A DNA stretch of 64,000 nt from Spirochaetaceae bacterium (GTDB taxonomy: Bacteria; Spirochaetota; Spirochaetia; Treponematales; Treponemataceae), in contig JAGAAX010000022.1 in the NCBI GenBank assembly GCA_017614995.1, positions 1-64,000 of the forward strand. The letters are read 5' to 3'. Positions 6,329 to 14,392 of this stretch are shown piece by piece (positions within the stretch are counted from its first letter, which is position 1; every line of letters starts with the position of its first letter). A program made the position numbers and the translations under genes. Below the pieces are notes generated by a model that did no database searches, had not been told where the DNA came from, and worked only from the letters and a program-made list of their open reading frames with translations.

Positions 6329-6638
6329 AGTTCAAATTGCAGATTCAGCAAAAGCAGAACTAACTGAAATTGTAGGTTATATTTCTGAAACTTTAGGCAA
6401 TAAAAATGCTGCCGCAAGTCTGCTTGATGACTTTTATGAGCAGAAAACTTTTTTATATGAAAATCCATATATTTTTCCAGAATGTCCAATAGAAAGTTTG
6501 AGAAGGAAAGGATATAGGAGATTTTTGTTTAAGAAGAATTACGTTGCTTTGTATTTAGTTGATGAGAGAAAAGATAAAAAAATTGTAGTTATAATGCATG
6601 TGTTTTATGCAAAAAGAGATTATGAGAAGCTGATATAA
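6318..6638 (+). CDS. RelE/ParE-family toxin
   Basis: 106 aa. Typical RelE/ParE features: an N-terminal strand YEVQIADSAKAELTEIVGYI with a two-helix hairpin, central YENPYIFPECP, RRFLFKKNYVALYLVDE and C-terminal VVIMHVFYAKRDYEKLI. Whether it is a ribosome-dependent ribonuclease (RelE) or a gyrase poison (ParE) cannot be settled by eye; the R-D-Y tail and spacing lean to ParE/plasmid-stabilisation type. Confidence 0.87.
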   Translation: MAYEVQIADSAKAELTEIVGYISETLGNKNAAASLLDDFYEQKTFLYENPYIFPECPIESLRRKGYRRFLFKKNYVALYLVDERKDKKIVVIMHVFYAKRDYEKLI

Positions 6639-6695
6639 GTAGACAACCTAATATGTGTTTCAGGTTGGTTTTTGTGGTCAACATGTTTTCTTAGC

Positions 6696-7559
6696 TTAAA
6701 ACAGCTCCGGCTGAATCGGGTCGGTGTCGGGGAATTCTTCAATCCATTTAAAGACCGAATCTGTACCGAGCATTATGTGGTTTTTGCGGCATAGCTCTGC
6801 AAGATAAAGCATAAGTTCGTGCTCATGCGGGCTTGAAACAACGTAGCTTGAGCCGAAAGTTTTGATGTACTGCTGCTTAAGTCCTGGAAAATGGCGGTCA
6901 AGCGCGGCGTAAAAATATTCGCGGTTGCCGTCGCGCAGGGTCAGGCCAATGCCGAAACAGAGCACAGCCTTAACACCGGCGCGGGCGCAGTAGTCTATAA
7001 TGCCGTCGATGTTCTCTTTTGTGTCGTTAATAAACGGCAGAAGCGGGCTGAACCAGACGGCAGTTGGAACACCGGCGTCGCGGAATGCAGAAAGCACTTC
7101 AAAACGGCGGCTTGTCGGGCAGACACCCGGTTCAATTATGCGGCAAAGGCTGTCGTCTGCTGTGGTAAGCGTCATCTGTACAACGGCTTTTGTCTTGCGG
7201 TTAATGCCAGTAAGCAGGTCAAGGTCTCGCAGCACCAAATCTGATTTTGTCTGTAGTGTCGCACCAAAATTGTAGCGGTTTATAATTTCAAGGCAGCGGC
7301 GCATTATGCGTAAATCTTTTTCAAGCGGAATATACGGATCGCCCATTGCGCCAGTTCCAATTATGCAGCGGCGGCGTTTTTTGCGCAGCGCCGCTTCTAA
7401 AAGTTCGGGCGCGTTCTGCTTCACTTCGATGTCCTCAAAAGCGTGTGTAAACTGATAACAGCTGCTCCGCGCATCGCAATAAATGCAGCCGTGCATACAG
7501 CCGCGGTAAATGTTCATGCTCCGCGGTGTCAGAATAGACTTTGCTTCAATAAAATGCAT
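6696..7559 (-). CDS. SPL-family radical SAM protein
   Basis: 287 aa from the ATG at 7559. The [4Fe-4S]-binding C-x3-C-x2-C is CMHGCIYC at residues 21-28. It has the family features R-x-x-N-x-Y-R-G-C, GTGAMGDPYIPLEK and a LQTKSDLVLRDLDLL segment. Proteins of this type are annotated as spore-photoproduct-lyase-like (Rv2578c type); the substrate is unknown. An upstream in-frame ATG at 7589 is possible, but the -10 TATACT at 7571-7566 places transcription start at about 7559, favouring a leaderless ATG there. It shares the TGACA-N6-TGTCA operator with two other genes in the window. Confidence 0.83.
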   Translation of the reverse strand: MHFIEAKSILTPRSMNIYRGCMHGCIYCDARSSCYQFTHAFEDIEVKQNAPELLEAALRKKRRRCIIGTGAMGDPYIPLEKDLRIMRRCLEIINRYNFGATLQTKSDLVLRDLDLLTGINRKTKAVVQMTLTTADDSLCRIIEPGVCPTSRRFEVLSAFRDAGVPTAVWFSPLLPFINDTKENIDGIIDYCARAGVKAVLCFGIGLTLRDGNREYFYAALDRHFPGLKQQYIKTFGSSYVVSSPHEHELMLYLAELCRKNHIMLGTDSVFKWIEEFPDTDPIQPELF

Positions 7560-7565
7560 GTTTAG

Positions 7566-7599
7566 AGTATAACACAAGAAATATGACAACAGTCTGTCA
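7566..7599 (-). promoter_or_regulatory. TGACA-N6-TGTCA operator and promoter, site A
   Basis: The operator at 7584-7599 (TGACAACAGTCTGTCA on plus) is followed on the minus strand by exactly 12 nt and TATACT (7571-7566). It is 14/16 identical to site B (18648-18663) and has the same spacing as sites B and C. Confidence 0.65.
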
Positions 7600-7639
7600 G
7601 GTTTGTGGAAAAAATGCGCAAAATTTATATTTCTCCCTC

Positions 7640-7684
7640 TATAGGGTGAGAAAATTAACTAATTTGTCCCCTTATAGGGTGAGA
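7640..7684 (+). repeat. Two direct repeats 33 bp apart upstream of the AAA_14 gene
   Basis: TATAGGGTGAGA occurs at 7640-7651 and 7673-7684, spaced 33 bp (about three helical turns), ending just before the -35 box. They look like tandem binding sites of an unknown regulator. Confidence 0.5.
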
Positions 7685-7689
7685 TTTTG

Positions 7690-7718
7690 TTGATTTTCCA
7701 GCAGAGTGTTGTTATACT
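7690..7718 (+). promoter_or_regulatory. Promoter of the AAA_14 ATPase gene
   Basis: TTGATT (7690-7695) and TATACT (7713-7718) are 17 bp apart. The ATG at 7725 lies 6 nt after the -10 with no Shine-Dalgarno, so the transcript is probably leaderless. Confidence 0.6.
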
Positions 7719-7724
7719 AAAAAT

Positions 7725-8984
7725 ATGAGTATCAACAAGGACAAAGTAAAAGAAGTTATCCTCGAAAATCAGCAGTTTGTGCAATCGGCGGTGCTGATAC
7801 GGCGCAATATCAATATACAGCCGAATTTTAATTATATTTTTGTAGGACTTCGCCGAGCCGGAAAATCTTATTTTCTTTTTCAGTGCATTCAAGATTTGCT
7901 AAAGGCAGGTCACTCGATAGATGAGATACTTTACTTTAATTTTGAAGACGACCGCCTTGACGGAATTGAACTTTCTGACCTTGATCAGATGCTTCAGTGT
8001 TACGTGGAAATGTTCAGTTATAAGCCGTTTATATTTCTTGATGAAATTCAGAATGTGGAAGGCTGGGAAAAATTTGCACGCCGCCTTGCTGACAACAAAT
8101 ATTCAGTTTATATAACGGGAAGCAATGCAAAAATGCTTTCTAAAGAAATGGCTACCGTTCTTGGCGGCAGATTTCTTGTGCAAAATGTTTTTCCATTTTC
8201 ATTTGAAGAATATCTTTCGTTGAATAATATAAAGATAGATGCTGTTTCAATTATCCGCGACAAAAACAAGATTGTCCGCGAATTTGAAACATATTTTTAT
8301 AACGGTGGACTACCAGAACTGCGCTATGCTCAGGGCGCGGAAAAAAGAATGTGGCTTTCAAATCTTTATAACAAGATTTATTTCGGCGATTTGGTTTCGC
8401 GCTATAAAATCAGAAACGAGAGAGCTGTAAAGCTTCTTATAAAAAAAATAGCCGAAAGTGTAAAACAGCCGTCATCGTTTGCAAGGCTTGCAAACATTGT
8501 TTCATCGGGCGGTTCAAAAGTAAAGGCTGAAACAATCGCCGAATATTTGGCTTATGCAGAAGAAGCATGGCTTATATTTCATGTAGAAAATCTTTTTGCA
8601 AAACTTGCCGAACGAGAATCTGTAAAAAAGTATTACATAACAGACAATGGGATTTTGAATCTGTTTTTAATTGACCCTAATACCTCGCTTTTAGAAAATC
8701 TTGTAGCAGTAACGCTTTTAAGAAAGGGTTGTGAATTCTATTTTTACCGTTCGCAAGATTGTGAAGTAGATTTTGTAATTCCAGAAGAAAAAACTGCAAT
8801 TCAAGTGTGTTACAATATTTCTGATGATGAAACACGCGACAGAGAATTTTCTGCCCTTTACAGCATCAGCAGGCGGTATGAATTAGAAAAATGCCTGATA
8901 ATTTCAAAAGATACAGAAGAAACTTTTTTACATAATGGACTTGAAATAAAAGTCATTCCTGCGTGGAAGTGGATTTTAGAGTGA
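7725..8984 (+). CDS. AAA_14/DUF4143 ATP-binding protein
   Basis: 419 aa. Walker A GLRRAGKSYF at about residue 42-51, Walker B FIFLDEIQNV near 105, then sensor-like VYITGSNA and LGGRFL. The C-terminal DUF4143 domain includes a restriction-endonuclease-like segment CEVDFVIPEEKTAIQVCY in which the usual catalytic Lys after I-Q-V is Cys-Tyr. The family is abundant and strain-variable in gut bacteria; its role is unsettled. Single gene with its own promoter preceded by 33-bp-phased repeats. Confidence 0.85.
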   Translation: MSINKDKVKEVILENQQFVQSAVLIRRNINIQPNFNYIFVGLRRAGKSYFLFQCIQDLLKAGHSIDEILYFNFEDDRLDGIELSDLDQMLQCYVEMFSYKPFIFLDEIQNVEGWEKFARRLADNKYSVYITGSNAKMLSKEMATVLGGRFLVQNVFPFSFEEYLSLNNIKIDAVSIIRDKNKIVREFETYFYNGGLPELRYAQGAEKRMWLSNLYNKIYFGDLVSRYKIRNERAVKLLIKKIAESVKQPSSFARLANIVSSGGSKVKAETIAEYLAYAEEAWLIFHVENLFAKLAERESVKKYYITDNGILNLFLIDPNTSLLENLVAVTLLRKGCEFYFYRSQDCEVDFVIPEEKTAIQVCYNISDDETRDREFSALYSISRRYELEKCLIISKDTEETFLHNGLEIKVIPAWKWILE

Positions 8985-9021
8985 AAGATTATAGTTTTTC
9001 AGGATTTATAGGGGGGAGATT

Positions 9022-9582
9022 TTATTTCTTTTCCAGATACTCGCTTTGCAAAATCGAGAAATACATACGGCTTTCGTAGTGTCCGTCTTTGAAAAAATAG
9101 TCGCGCAAAGTGCCTTCGTAGGTAAAACCGCATTTTTCGATTACGCCTCTTGAAGCCTTGTTTACAGGGCGTGCGCATATCTGCACTTTATGAAGGTCAA
9201 TCTTTTCAAAGCCAAATCTGATTAAGGCCTTTGTGGCTTCGGTTGCATAGCCGCGTCTTTGGAATTTTGTTCCGATGCAGTATTCGATTTCGGCAAAGTG
9301 ATTTTTGCTGTCTACAAGAAAAAACGCAATCTGCCCTGCACATTCGTTTGAAGCCTTGTCGATTATCGCCCAGCGGTAAAAGTCGTCGCGCTGGTAGCCG
9401 GCTATATATTTGTCTAAAAGCCCGTTCACTTCGTCTTCTGTGGAATAAACCGGCTCGCCGTAGTTATGCTGCACATTCTCGTCCGCAACCCAGTTTTGCA
9501 GCATTGATGCGCAGTCAGAATATTCAAAGCGCCTTAAAAGCAGCCGCTCTGTCTCAATTGAAATTGTACCTATGTTGTTCAT
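9022..9582 (-). CDS. RimJ/RimL-type GNAT acetyltransferase
   Basis: 186 aa. Starts with ISIETERLLLRRFEYSD, the usual N-terminal strand of the RimJ/RimL group, and has the acetyl-CoA loop QRRGYATEATKALIRFGFE (about 110-130) and C-terminal NKASRGVIEKCGFTYEGTLRDYF. Predicted to acetylate an amino group on a protein or small molecule; substrate unknown. Transcribed convergent to the AAA_14 gene. Confidence 0.88.
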   Translation of the reverse strand: MNNIGTISIETERLLLRRFEYSDCASMLQNWVADENVQHNYGEPVYSTEDEVNGLLDKYIAGYQRDDFYRWAIIDKASNECAGQIAFFLVDSKNHFAEIEYCIGTKFQRRGYATEATKALIRFGFEKIDLHKVQICARPVNKASRGVIEKCGFTYEGTLRDYFFKDGHYESRMYFSILQSEYLEKK

Positions 9583-9622
9583 GTGCCTTAAAATCCTTTT
9601 AGTTATTCTAACATAGCATGAA

Positions 9623-10285
9623 CTAGAGTTTCATGAACATCTGCGGATCCATCTGGACTACAACGGTGAGGTTGCCGTTGCGCGTTCTAAGCTCGTCAAT
9701 CATTTCTTTGACTTTTGATTCGTCTTTAAGGTGAATGCTGTAGCTTATCGTAAAAAGCGTGCCCATGTTAGAGGTCTTGACGTCAGTCAGTTCAGACTTT
9801 GAAAGATATTTCTCAAAAACATCGTCGAAAGCGCCGTTGTAGTTCATGTCTTCTGGAATGGTGATTCTTAAAATCTGGTCTTCTGAAAACTTTATGCAGC
9901 GGCACATGACAATATAAAAAACAGAAACGATTATTAAAAGTGAAAAAGCTACCACATAATAGCCCAATGCAATGGCAACACCGACTGTGAGTGTAAAGAA
10001 AATATAGAAAATGTCCTTAGCATCGCCCGGCACAGACCTGAAGCGTACAAGCGCAAAAATACCTGCAAGCGAAAGCGCCTTCTTTAAGTCAGTCGCAATA
10101 AGCGGAATTACAACGGCGACGACAACCGGCAGAAGCAGAATTGTTGCCACAACACTCTTTGAATAGGTTTTGCGCTTTTGCGAAAAACAATAGCCGCCCG
10201 AAATCAAAAGCCCTGCAATAACGGCAAATGCCATATTGATAAGAATTGTCGCATCCTGCTCGCCAAATCTAAAAATATTTGTCAT
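9623..10285 (-). CDS. DUF4956 membrane protein
   Basis: 220 aa from the ATG at 10285, which follows AAGGAGAAAA. Three or four membrane helices occupy residues 14-110, followed by a cytoplasmic C-terminal domain (about 125-220). The segment LKKALSLAGIFALVRFRSVPGDAKDIFYIF is the DUF4956 hallmark. It is 1 nt downstream of the VTC gene. DUF4956, VTC and CotH genes recur together in many bacteria; the likely role is membrane partner of the VTC enzyme. Confidence 0.85.
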   Translation of the reverse strand: MTNIFRFGEQDATILINMAFAVIAGLLISGGYCFSQKRKTYSKSVVATILLLPVVVAVVIPLIATDLKKALSLAGIFALVRFRSVPGDAKDIFYIFFTLTVGVAIALGYYVVAFSLLIIVSVFYIVMCRCIKFSEDQILRITIPEDMNYNGAFDDVFEKYLSKSELTDVKTSNMGTLFTISYSIHLKDESKVKEMIDELRTRNGNLTVVVQMDPQMFMKL

Positions 10286-10286
10286 A

Positions 10287-11009
10287 TCAGTTTTCTCCTT
10301 TATCTGCTTTATATAAAGCGAATTCGTTTCCGTATTTTGAAAATGATGTTCTGTATATTTTTCTCTGCGAAAGAAAATGTGCAAACCAAAGAGGAAAAGT
10401 CTTAAAAGCCTTTGCTTCCATGAGCCACTCGCCGTCTTTTAAAAGCGCGCTGCCGTAAACAGGCGAATCTAAAAACAGGTCGTCACGCCTTGCAAGAATG
10501 TTCCTGTCGAGTGTAAGTCTAAAATCCGAATCGTCTTTGCCAAAAAACGCAAGCCTTTCATACGAAATAAAGACTTTCGGTTTTAGCTCGTAACGCTTCA
10601 TTAAGTCTTTGATTTCTGCAAGCACCTGTCTGTTGACTTTTCCGTTTTGTGGAATTGTTCCGTCTTTTAGAAACTGCTCTGCCTCAAAAAGCGAGAACGA
10701 AGTGCGCCTTTTGTAAACAACGCCGTCAAACTTTTTCTTTATTTCTAGAAAAACCGTTTCGTTTTTGTCGCGCACCTGACCGTAACTTCTAAGCCGCAGC
10801 TTTTCTTTATAAATTGGTTTTTCAAGGCTTTTGATTATAAGCTCGTTCGAGTCTGTGTCAAAATAGATGTTTGAAATCGGGTAAGTTTTTCCGCCGGGGT
10901 TGTATGCGTCGCTTTTCATCTTTTCGTTCAAAAGGGGAATCAACTGATTGACATCGTTTTGAGTGAGTAAATATTTTAGTTCAACCCTGTTGAAGATTTC
11001 GATTGCCAT
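10287..11009 (-). CDS. VTC-domain polyphosphate polymerase-like protein
   Basis: 240 aa. The VTC tunnel fold is indicated by N-terminal NRVELKYLLT, SNIYFDTD, KEKLRLRSYG, VFLEIKKKFDGVVYKRR and C-terminal YGSALLKDGEWLMEAKA, which carry the basic and acidic residues lining the catalytic tunnel (R-x-R, E-x-K-K, E-x-K). The yeast homologue makes polyphosphate from ATP. Forms an operon with DUF4956 and is divergent from the CotH gene. Confidence 0.85.
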   Translation of the reverse strand: MAIEIFNRVELKYLLTQNDVNQLIPLLNEKMKSDAYNPGGKTYPISNIYFDTDSNELIIKSLEKPIYKEKLRLRSYGQVRDKNETVFLEIKKKFDGVVYKRRTSFSLFEAEQFLKDGTIPQNGKVNRQVLAEIKDLMKRYELKPKVFISYERLAFFGKDDSDFRLTLDRNILARRDDLFLDSPVYGSALLKDGEWLMEAKAFKTFPLWFAHFLSQRKIYRTSFSKYGNEFALYKADKGEN

Positions 11010-11051
11010 ATAATTATTATACTACGAAAATCGAAAAAGTAAAATATTTTC

Positions 11052-11096
11052 TTGACATATAAAAATATAGGCTCATAATATATATATATATATATA
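11052..11096 (+). promoter_or_regulatory. cotH promoter followed by a (TA)9 tract
   Basis: TTGACA (11052-11057) and TAATAT (11076-11081) are 18 bp apart. The -10 runs directly into nine TA dinucleotides (11079-11096). Length changes in this tract would alter the -10 downstream edge and the untranslated leader rather than the -35/-10 spacing. Confidence 0.55.
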
Positions 11097-11149
11097 GGTT
11101 AAGCAATTGTTGCGAAACTTATTTATATCTTTTATAGGAGAAACTTAAC

Positions 11150-12637
11150 ATGAAGAAACTTCTTTTGACGTCGGTTTTATTATGTTCAGTTTTATTTGCT
11201 GTTTTCTCGCAGGTAAAAGCTGAACCAAACCCGGATTTTGATCCGAATTTTTCTGCCGTAATGCCTGTAATCAAGATTACTTCAGAAACAGGAAATAACG
11301 ATTTTGTAACAAAACCTGTTGCAAAACACGTTACAGAGCAGAGAAAAACATGGGGCGATATAAGAAATGACCCTGCGCCTTATTACGAAAACTGCAAGGT
11401 AACTGTTATCAACGGTGACAGCCAGGCTGAACTGGAAGCCGCAGAAGCTAAAGTTAAGGTGCGCGGCAACTGGACAACAGACTATCCTAAAAAATCGCTT
11501 AGAATCCGTTTTAGCGAGAAGCAGCCTCTTCTTGGAATGAACGAAGGCAGAAAAAACAAAGACTGGGTTCTTTTAAACACTTACAAAGACTGGTCGTTTA
11601 TGCGCGATGCTACCGGCTTGTATCTTGGCAAAATGATTTGCCCCGGCTACACAAGTGATTTTAAGCTTGCAGAAGTTTACATCAACGGAGAATACTGGGG
11701 CGTGTATGTTGTGGCAGAACTTCAGGAAGTCTGCAAAGACAGAGTAGACATTACAGAGCCTAAAAAAGACTATAAAGGCACAGACATCGGTTACTTTGTA
11801 GAGTACGATTCATATTATTTTGCTGAAAAAAACAGCTTTACTTTTAAATCATCTGGTTCTCTAAAGGATATAAAAGGCAAATCTGTTAATGTTCCACCAG
11901 ATGCCGGTTATGCAATCAAAAACGAAATTAACAGCGAAGAACAGAAGGCTTTTATTGCAAAGTATGTTGAGAACGTCTGGAAAATCTGCTACGAGGCAGT
12001 TTATAAGAAGAAGTTTCTGGAATTTGATTCAGACTATAAATCGCTTGTAAAGTCAGACGCTTCAAATGTCTATGACTGTGTTTCAAAAGTTATAGACCTT
12101 GATTCTATGGTAGCTGCCTATATTCTGGCAGAAGTCACATGCGACCCGGACTTGTATTATTCAAGCTTTTATTTCACAGTTGATTTCGGGCCTGAAGGCG
12201 ACAGAAAAATTCACTTTGAAGCGCCCTGGGATTTTGACTCAACTATGGGAAACAAAAACTTCTGCGCAAATGGAAAGGAACTTCATGCTGCTATAAGACA
12301 GTGGGATGTAAACCATAAGACACAGAATAAATGCAATCCATGGATGATGGTTTTTGTAAACGAAGCCTGGTTTCAGGATGCTGTAAAAGACAAGTGGCAC
12401 GCAGTTCAGGCAGACAAACCGCTTGAAAAGCTGCTTGCAAATATTGATTTTGCTACAGAAAACTATCAGCAGAATTTTACAGCCGACCAAAAAGTTTGGA
12501 AGAACATCGGCAAAAACGACACAGTCGGAAACGAGCTGTGCAAAGAATCTGCTGGCTGTAAAAATCAGCAGCAGGCGGCGGAGCGTCTTAAAAAATGGCT
12601 CAATGCCCGCTTTGCCTATCTTGATTCAATCTGGTAA
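11150..12637 (+). CDS. CotH-family kinase-like secreted protein
   Basis: 495 aa with a signal peptide (MKKLLLTSVLLCSVLFAVFS). CotH features: RGNWTTDYPKKSLRIRFSEKQPLLGM (about 108-135), KDWVLLNTYKDWSFMRDA, INGEYWGVYVVAELQ and EAPWDFDSTMG near residue 360, the last carrying the metal-binding D-x-D. CotH proteins are atypical secreted protein kinases in Bacillus spores; similar proteins occur beside VTC/DUF4956 genes in many non-spore-formers. TAGGAG precedes the ATG. Confidence 0.88.
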   Translation: MKKLLLTSVLLCSVLFAVFSQVKAEPNPDFDPNFSAVMPVIKITSETGNNDFVTKPVAKHVTEQRKTWGDIRNDPAPYYENCKVTVINGDSQAELEAAEAKVKVRGNWTTDYPKKSLRIRFSEKQPLLGMNEGRKNKDWVLLNTYKDWSFMRDATGLYLGKMICPGYTSDFKLAEVYINGEYWGVYVVAELQEVCKDRVDITEPKKDYKGTDIGYFVEYDSYYFAEKNSFTFKSSGSLKDIKGKSVNVPPDAGYAIKNEINSEEQKAFIAKYVENVWKICYEAVYKKKFLEFDSDYKSLVKSDASNVYDCVSKVIDLDSMVAAYILAEVTCDPDLYYSSFYFTVDFGPEGDRKIHFEAPWDFDSTMGNKNFCANGKELHAAIRQWDVNHKTQNKCNPWMMVFVNEAWFQDAVKDKWHAVQADKPLEKLLANIDFATENYQQNFTADQKVWKNIGKNDTVGNELCKESAGCKNQQQAAERLKKWLNARFAYLDSIW

Positions 12638-12656
12638 TTTTTGCTGAAACCGAATA

Positions 12657-12696
12657 ATAAAAAGGCTGTCCCAAAACCTGCGGGCAGCCTTTTTTA
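12657..12696. terminator. Bidirectional rho-independent terminator
   Basis: AAAGGCTG-t-CCC pairs with GGG-CAGCCTTT across a short loop, with an A-run before and a T-run after. It lies between the converging CotH gene and the alpha/beta hydrolase gene. Confidence 0.8.
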
Positions 12697-12727
12697 GCTC
12701 CGTTCATGTGGTCTAAAATCCTTTTAG

Positions 12728-13651
12728 CTATTCGATTTTTTTGCCGGTAAACTCTGCGACAGCTTTTTTGATTTCATTCTCGTGACCAACCATCAAGTGT
12801 CCGCCTTCTTCAAAGCTGATAAACGTACAGTTCGGAAAGCGTGGAACAGCTTTTACTGTATCGGCATAGTTTGCAAGTTTGTCGTCTTTGGCATGAAAAA
12901 TCAACACCGGAACCTGCATGTCTTCAACGTGATAACTGTCATAGTTGCGTGCCATATCGCCGTTGGTAACAGACGCGTCAAGAACAACCCCTGCTTTTCT
13001 TGCGCTGCATGGAAGCATACTGTAAATTGTGGACGGCGCCATTCCCATAACCGGCTCAAAAAGGGGGCTCAGCAGAAACATCGGAAAATCTCCGCACAAA
13101 AATGACGGTGGCCCCGCATATCCAGGATCTTTTTCGGGTTTTTCGGTATGCGGCATACCGGAACAGTAAAGTATCAGCCCTTTTGTCCGTTCCGGATAAT
13201 CAAGTGCAAAGCGAATGGCAACACTTCCTCCGGCAGAAGTAGCAAGCGCATAGACTTTATCAATACCAAGTTTGTCCAATAATTCAGTATATGCTTTTGC
13301 CTGTTCAGCGGGTGTACCTTCTCCCATAATTTCACTTCCCAAATAACCGAAACGGGAAGGCGCGATAATTCTGTAATCTGTGGCAAAGTTTTCGCAGGTT
13401 TCATAAGCCTGGTCATAGCCGCCGAAGATTCCATGGATGGAAAGAATTACATCGCCAATTCCTTTGTCAACATAAGTCATTTTGCCATAGCTTAAGTCGG
13501 CAGTTTTTGCATTGTAGGAAGCAAGCCGTTCTTCTGCGTTTTTAACCGCGATGTGGCAGCGTATTCTCTGAACGGCAAGATAAAATAGTAAAAACAATAG
13601 TATCGCTGCCAGGATATATATTCCTGCCCGCTTATGGTGCGTTTTATTCAT
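12728..13651 (-). CDS. Membrane-anchored alpha/beta hydrolase
   Basis: 307 aa from the ATG at 13651 (TGGAGAAAA upstream). One N-terminal membrane helix (IYILAAILLFLLFYLAV, 11-27), then an alpha/beta hydrolase domain: oxyanion region LSIHGIFGG, nucleophile elbow ATSAGGS near residue 140, acid in FHAKDDKLA and catalytic His in GGHLMVGH. Substrate unknown. It overlaps no neighbour and follows the membrane-protein gene at 13678 by 26 nt. Confidence 0.85.
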   Translation of the reverse strand: MNKTHHKRAGIYILAAILLFLLFYLAVQRIRCHIAVKNAEERLASYNAKTADLSYGKMTYVDKGIGDVILSIHGIFGGYDQAYETCENFATDYRIIAPSRFGYLGSEIMGEGTPAEQAKAYTELLDKLGIDKVYALATSAGGSVAIRFALDYPERTKGLILYCSGMPHTEKPEKDPGYAGPPSFLCGDFPMFLLSPLFEPVMGMAPSTIYSMLPCSARKAGVVLDASVTNGDMARNYDSYHVEDMQVPVLIFHAKDDKLANYADTVKAVPRFPNCTFISFEEGGHLMVGHENEIKKAVAEFTGKKIE

Positions 13652-13677
13652 TTGATTTTCTCCACATAGGCAGCCTT

Positions 13678-14277
13678 TTAGCTCCGTTTGAAGTGCAGGG
13701 CTGAAAGTATGCTGATTGGCAGAAAGTACAAACACCATATTTCAAGCGCGATTACGCCGCCGCTTGAAGTTGAGCCGCTGCTGTTGGCAAATATGCCGGT
13801 TATAGGCATTAGAAAGCAGCTTAAAAAGAACACGCCATGAATCAAGAGCAGTGCTTTTAAAGCTTTGTCTGCTTTGGTTGCTGCGTTTATCGTAAGCCCT
13901 ATAAAAAATGTTGAAAGTGCCATAATTCCGTAGCCGAGCAGGTCTAGGTTAAACATCAGGCTCATGTATTTATAGCTTAAAAGTCTTAAGGCATCGCCGC
14001 TCAAGTTGTCGTTTATTACGCTTGTGCATTGTGTATAGTAGACAATGACAATTAAAGTCGCGTAAATTGCGGAAAAAACAAGCGCGGCTTTTCCGGCGGC
14101 TTTGTTTTCGGGCAGACATTCAGCTTCAAATGCAGAAATCATCATAACAAAGCTTAGCGCCAAAATTATGCAGACAAAGTAGCTTCCAAAGCTAAAATCT
14201 ATTAACATGCAGACTGCAAATGCCAAAACGGTAAAAGCGTTTATAGCAGAGCCAATCATTCCGATTTTTTTGTTCAT
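13678..14277 (-). CDS. Multi-pass membrane protein, unknown function
   Basis: 199 aa with about six hydrophobic segments (8-26, 33-50, 64-82, 113-133, 143-162, 176-194) and a conserved-looking NSSGSTSSGG loop before the last helix. No recognised family. Upstream of and probably co-transcribed with the hydrolase gene. Its 3' end (GCAGCCTTTTAGCTCCGTT) resembles the sequence after the terminator at 12686-12705, suggesting an old local duplication. Confidence 0.6.
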   Translation of the reverse strand: MNKKIGMIGSAINAFTVLAFAVCMLIDFSFGSYFVCIILALSFVMMISAFEAECLPENKAAGKAALVFSAIYATLIVIVYYTQCTSVINDNLSGDALRLLSYKYMSLMFNLDLLGYGIMALSTFFIGLTINAATKADKALKALLLIHGVFFLSCFLMPITGIFANSSGSTSSGGVIALEIWCLYFLPISILSALHFKRS

Positions 14278-14335
14278 GGAAAACCTCTAAAAAAAGTATA
14301 ATGAAATGCAATTCTTTAAGCAAACAAATAATCTA

Positions 14336-14382
14336 TTGACACAGGTTATCGTTAGGTATTATTTTAGTTATCGATAGGTAAC
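14336..14382 (+). promoter_or_regulatory. Promoter with two phased operators for the TetR gene
   Basis: TTGACA at 14336-14341 with TATTAT at 14357-14362 (15-bp spacing; a TATTTT at 18 bp is the alternative). GTTATCGWTAGGTA occurs at 14345-14358 and 14367-14380, 22 bp apart; the second extends to GTTA...TAAC, an imperfect palindrome. The operators cover the spacer and -10, fitting autorepression. Confidence 0.6.
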
Positions 14383-14392
14383 CCAAAAAGAT

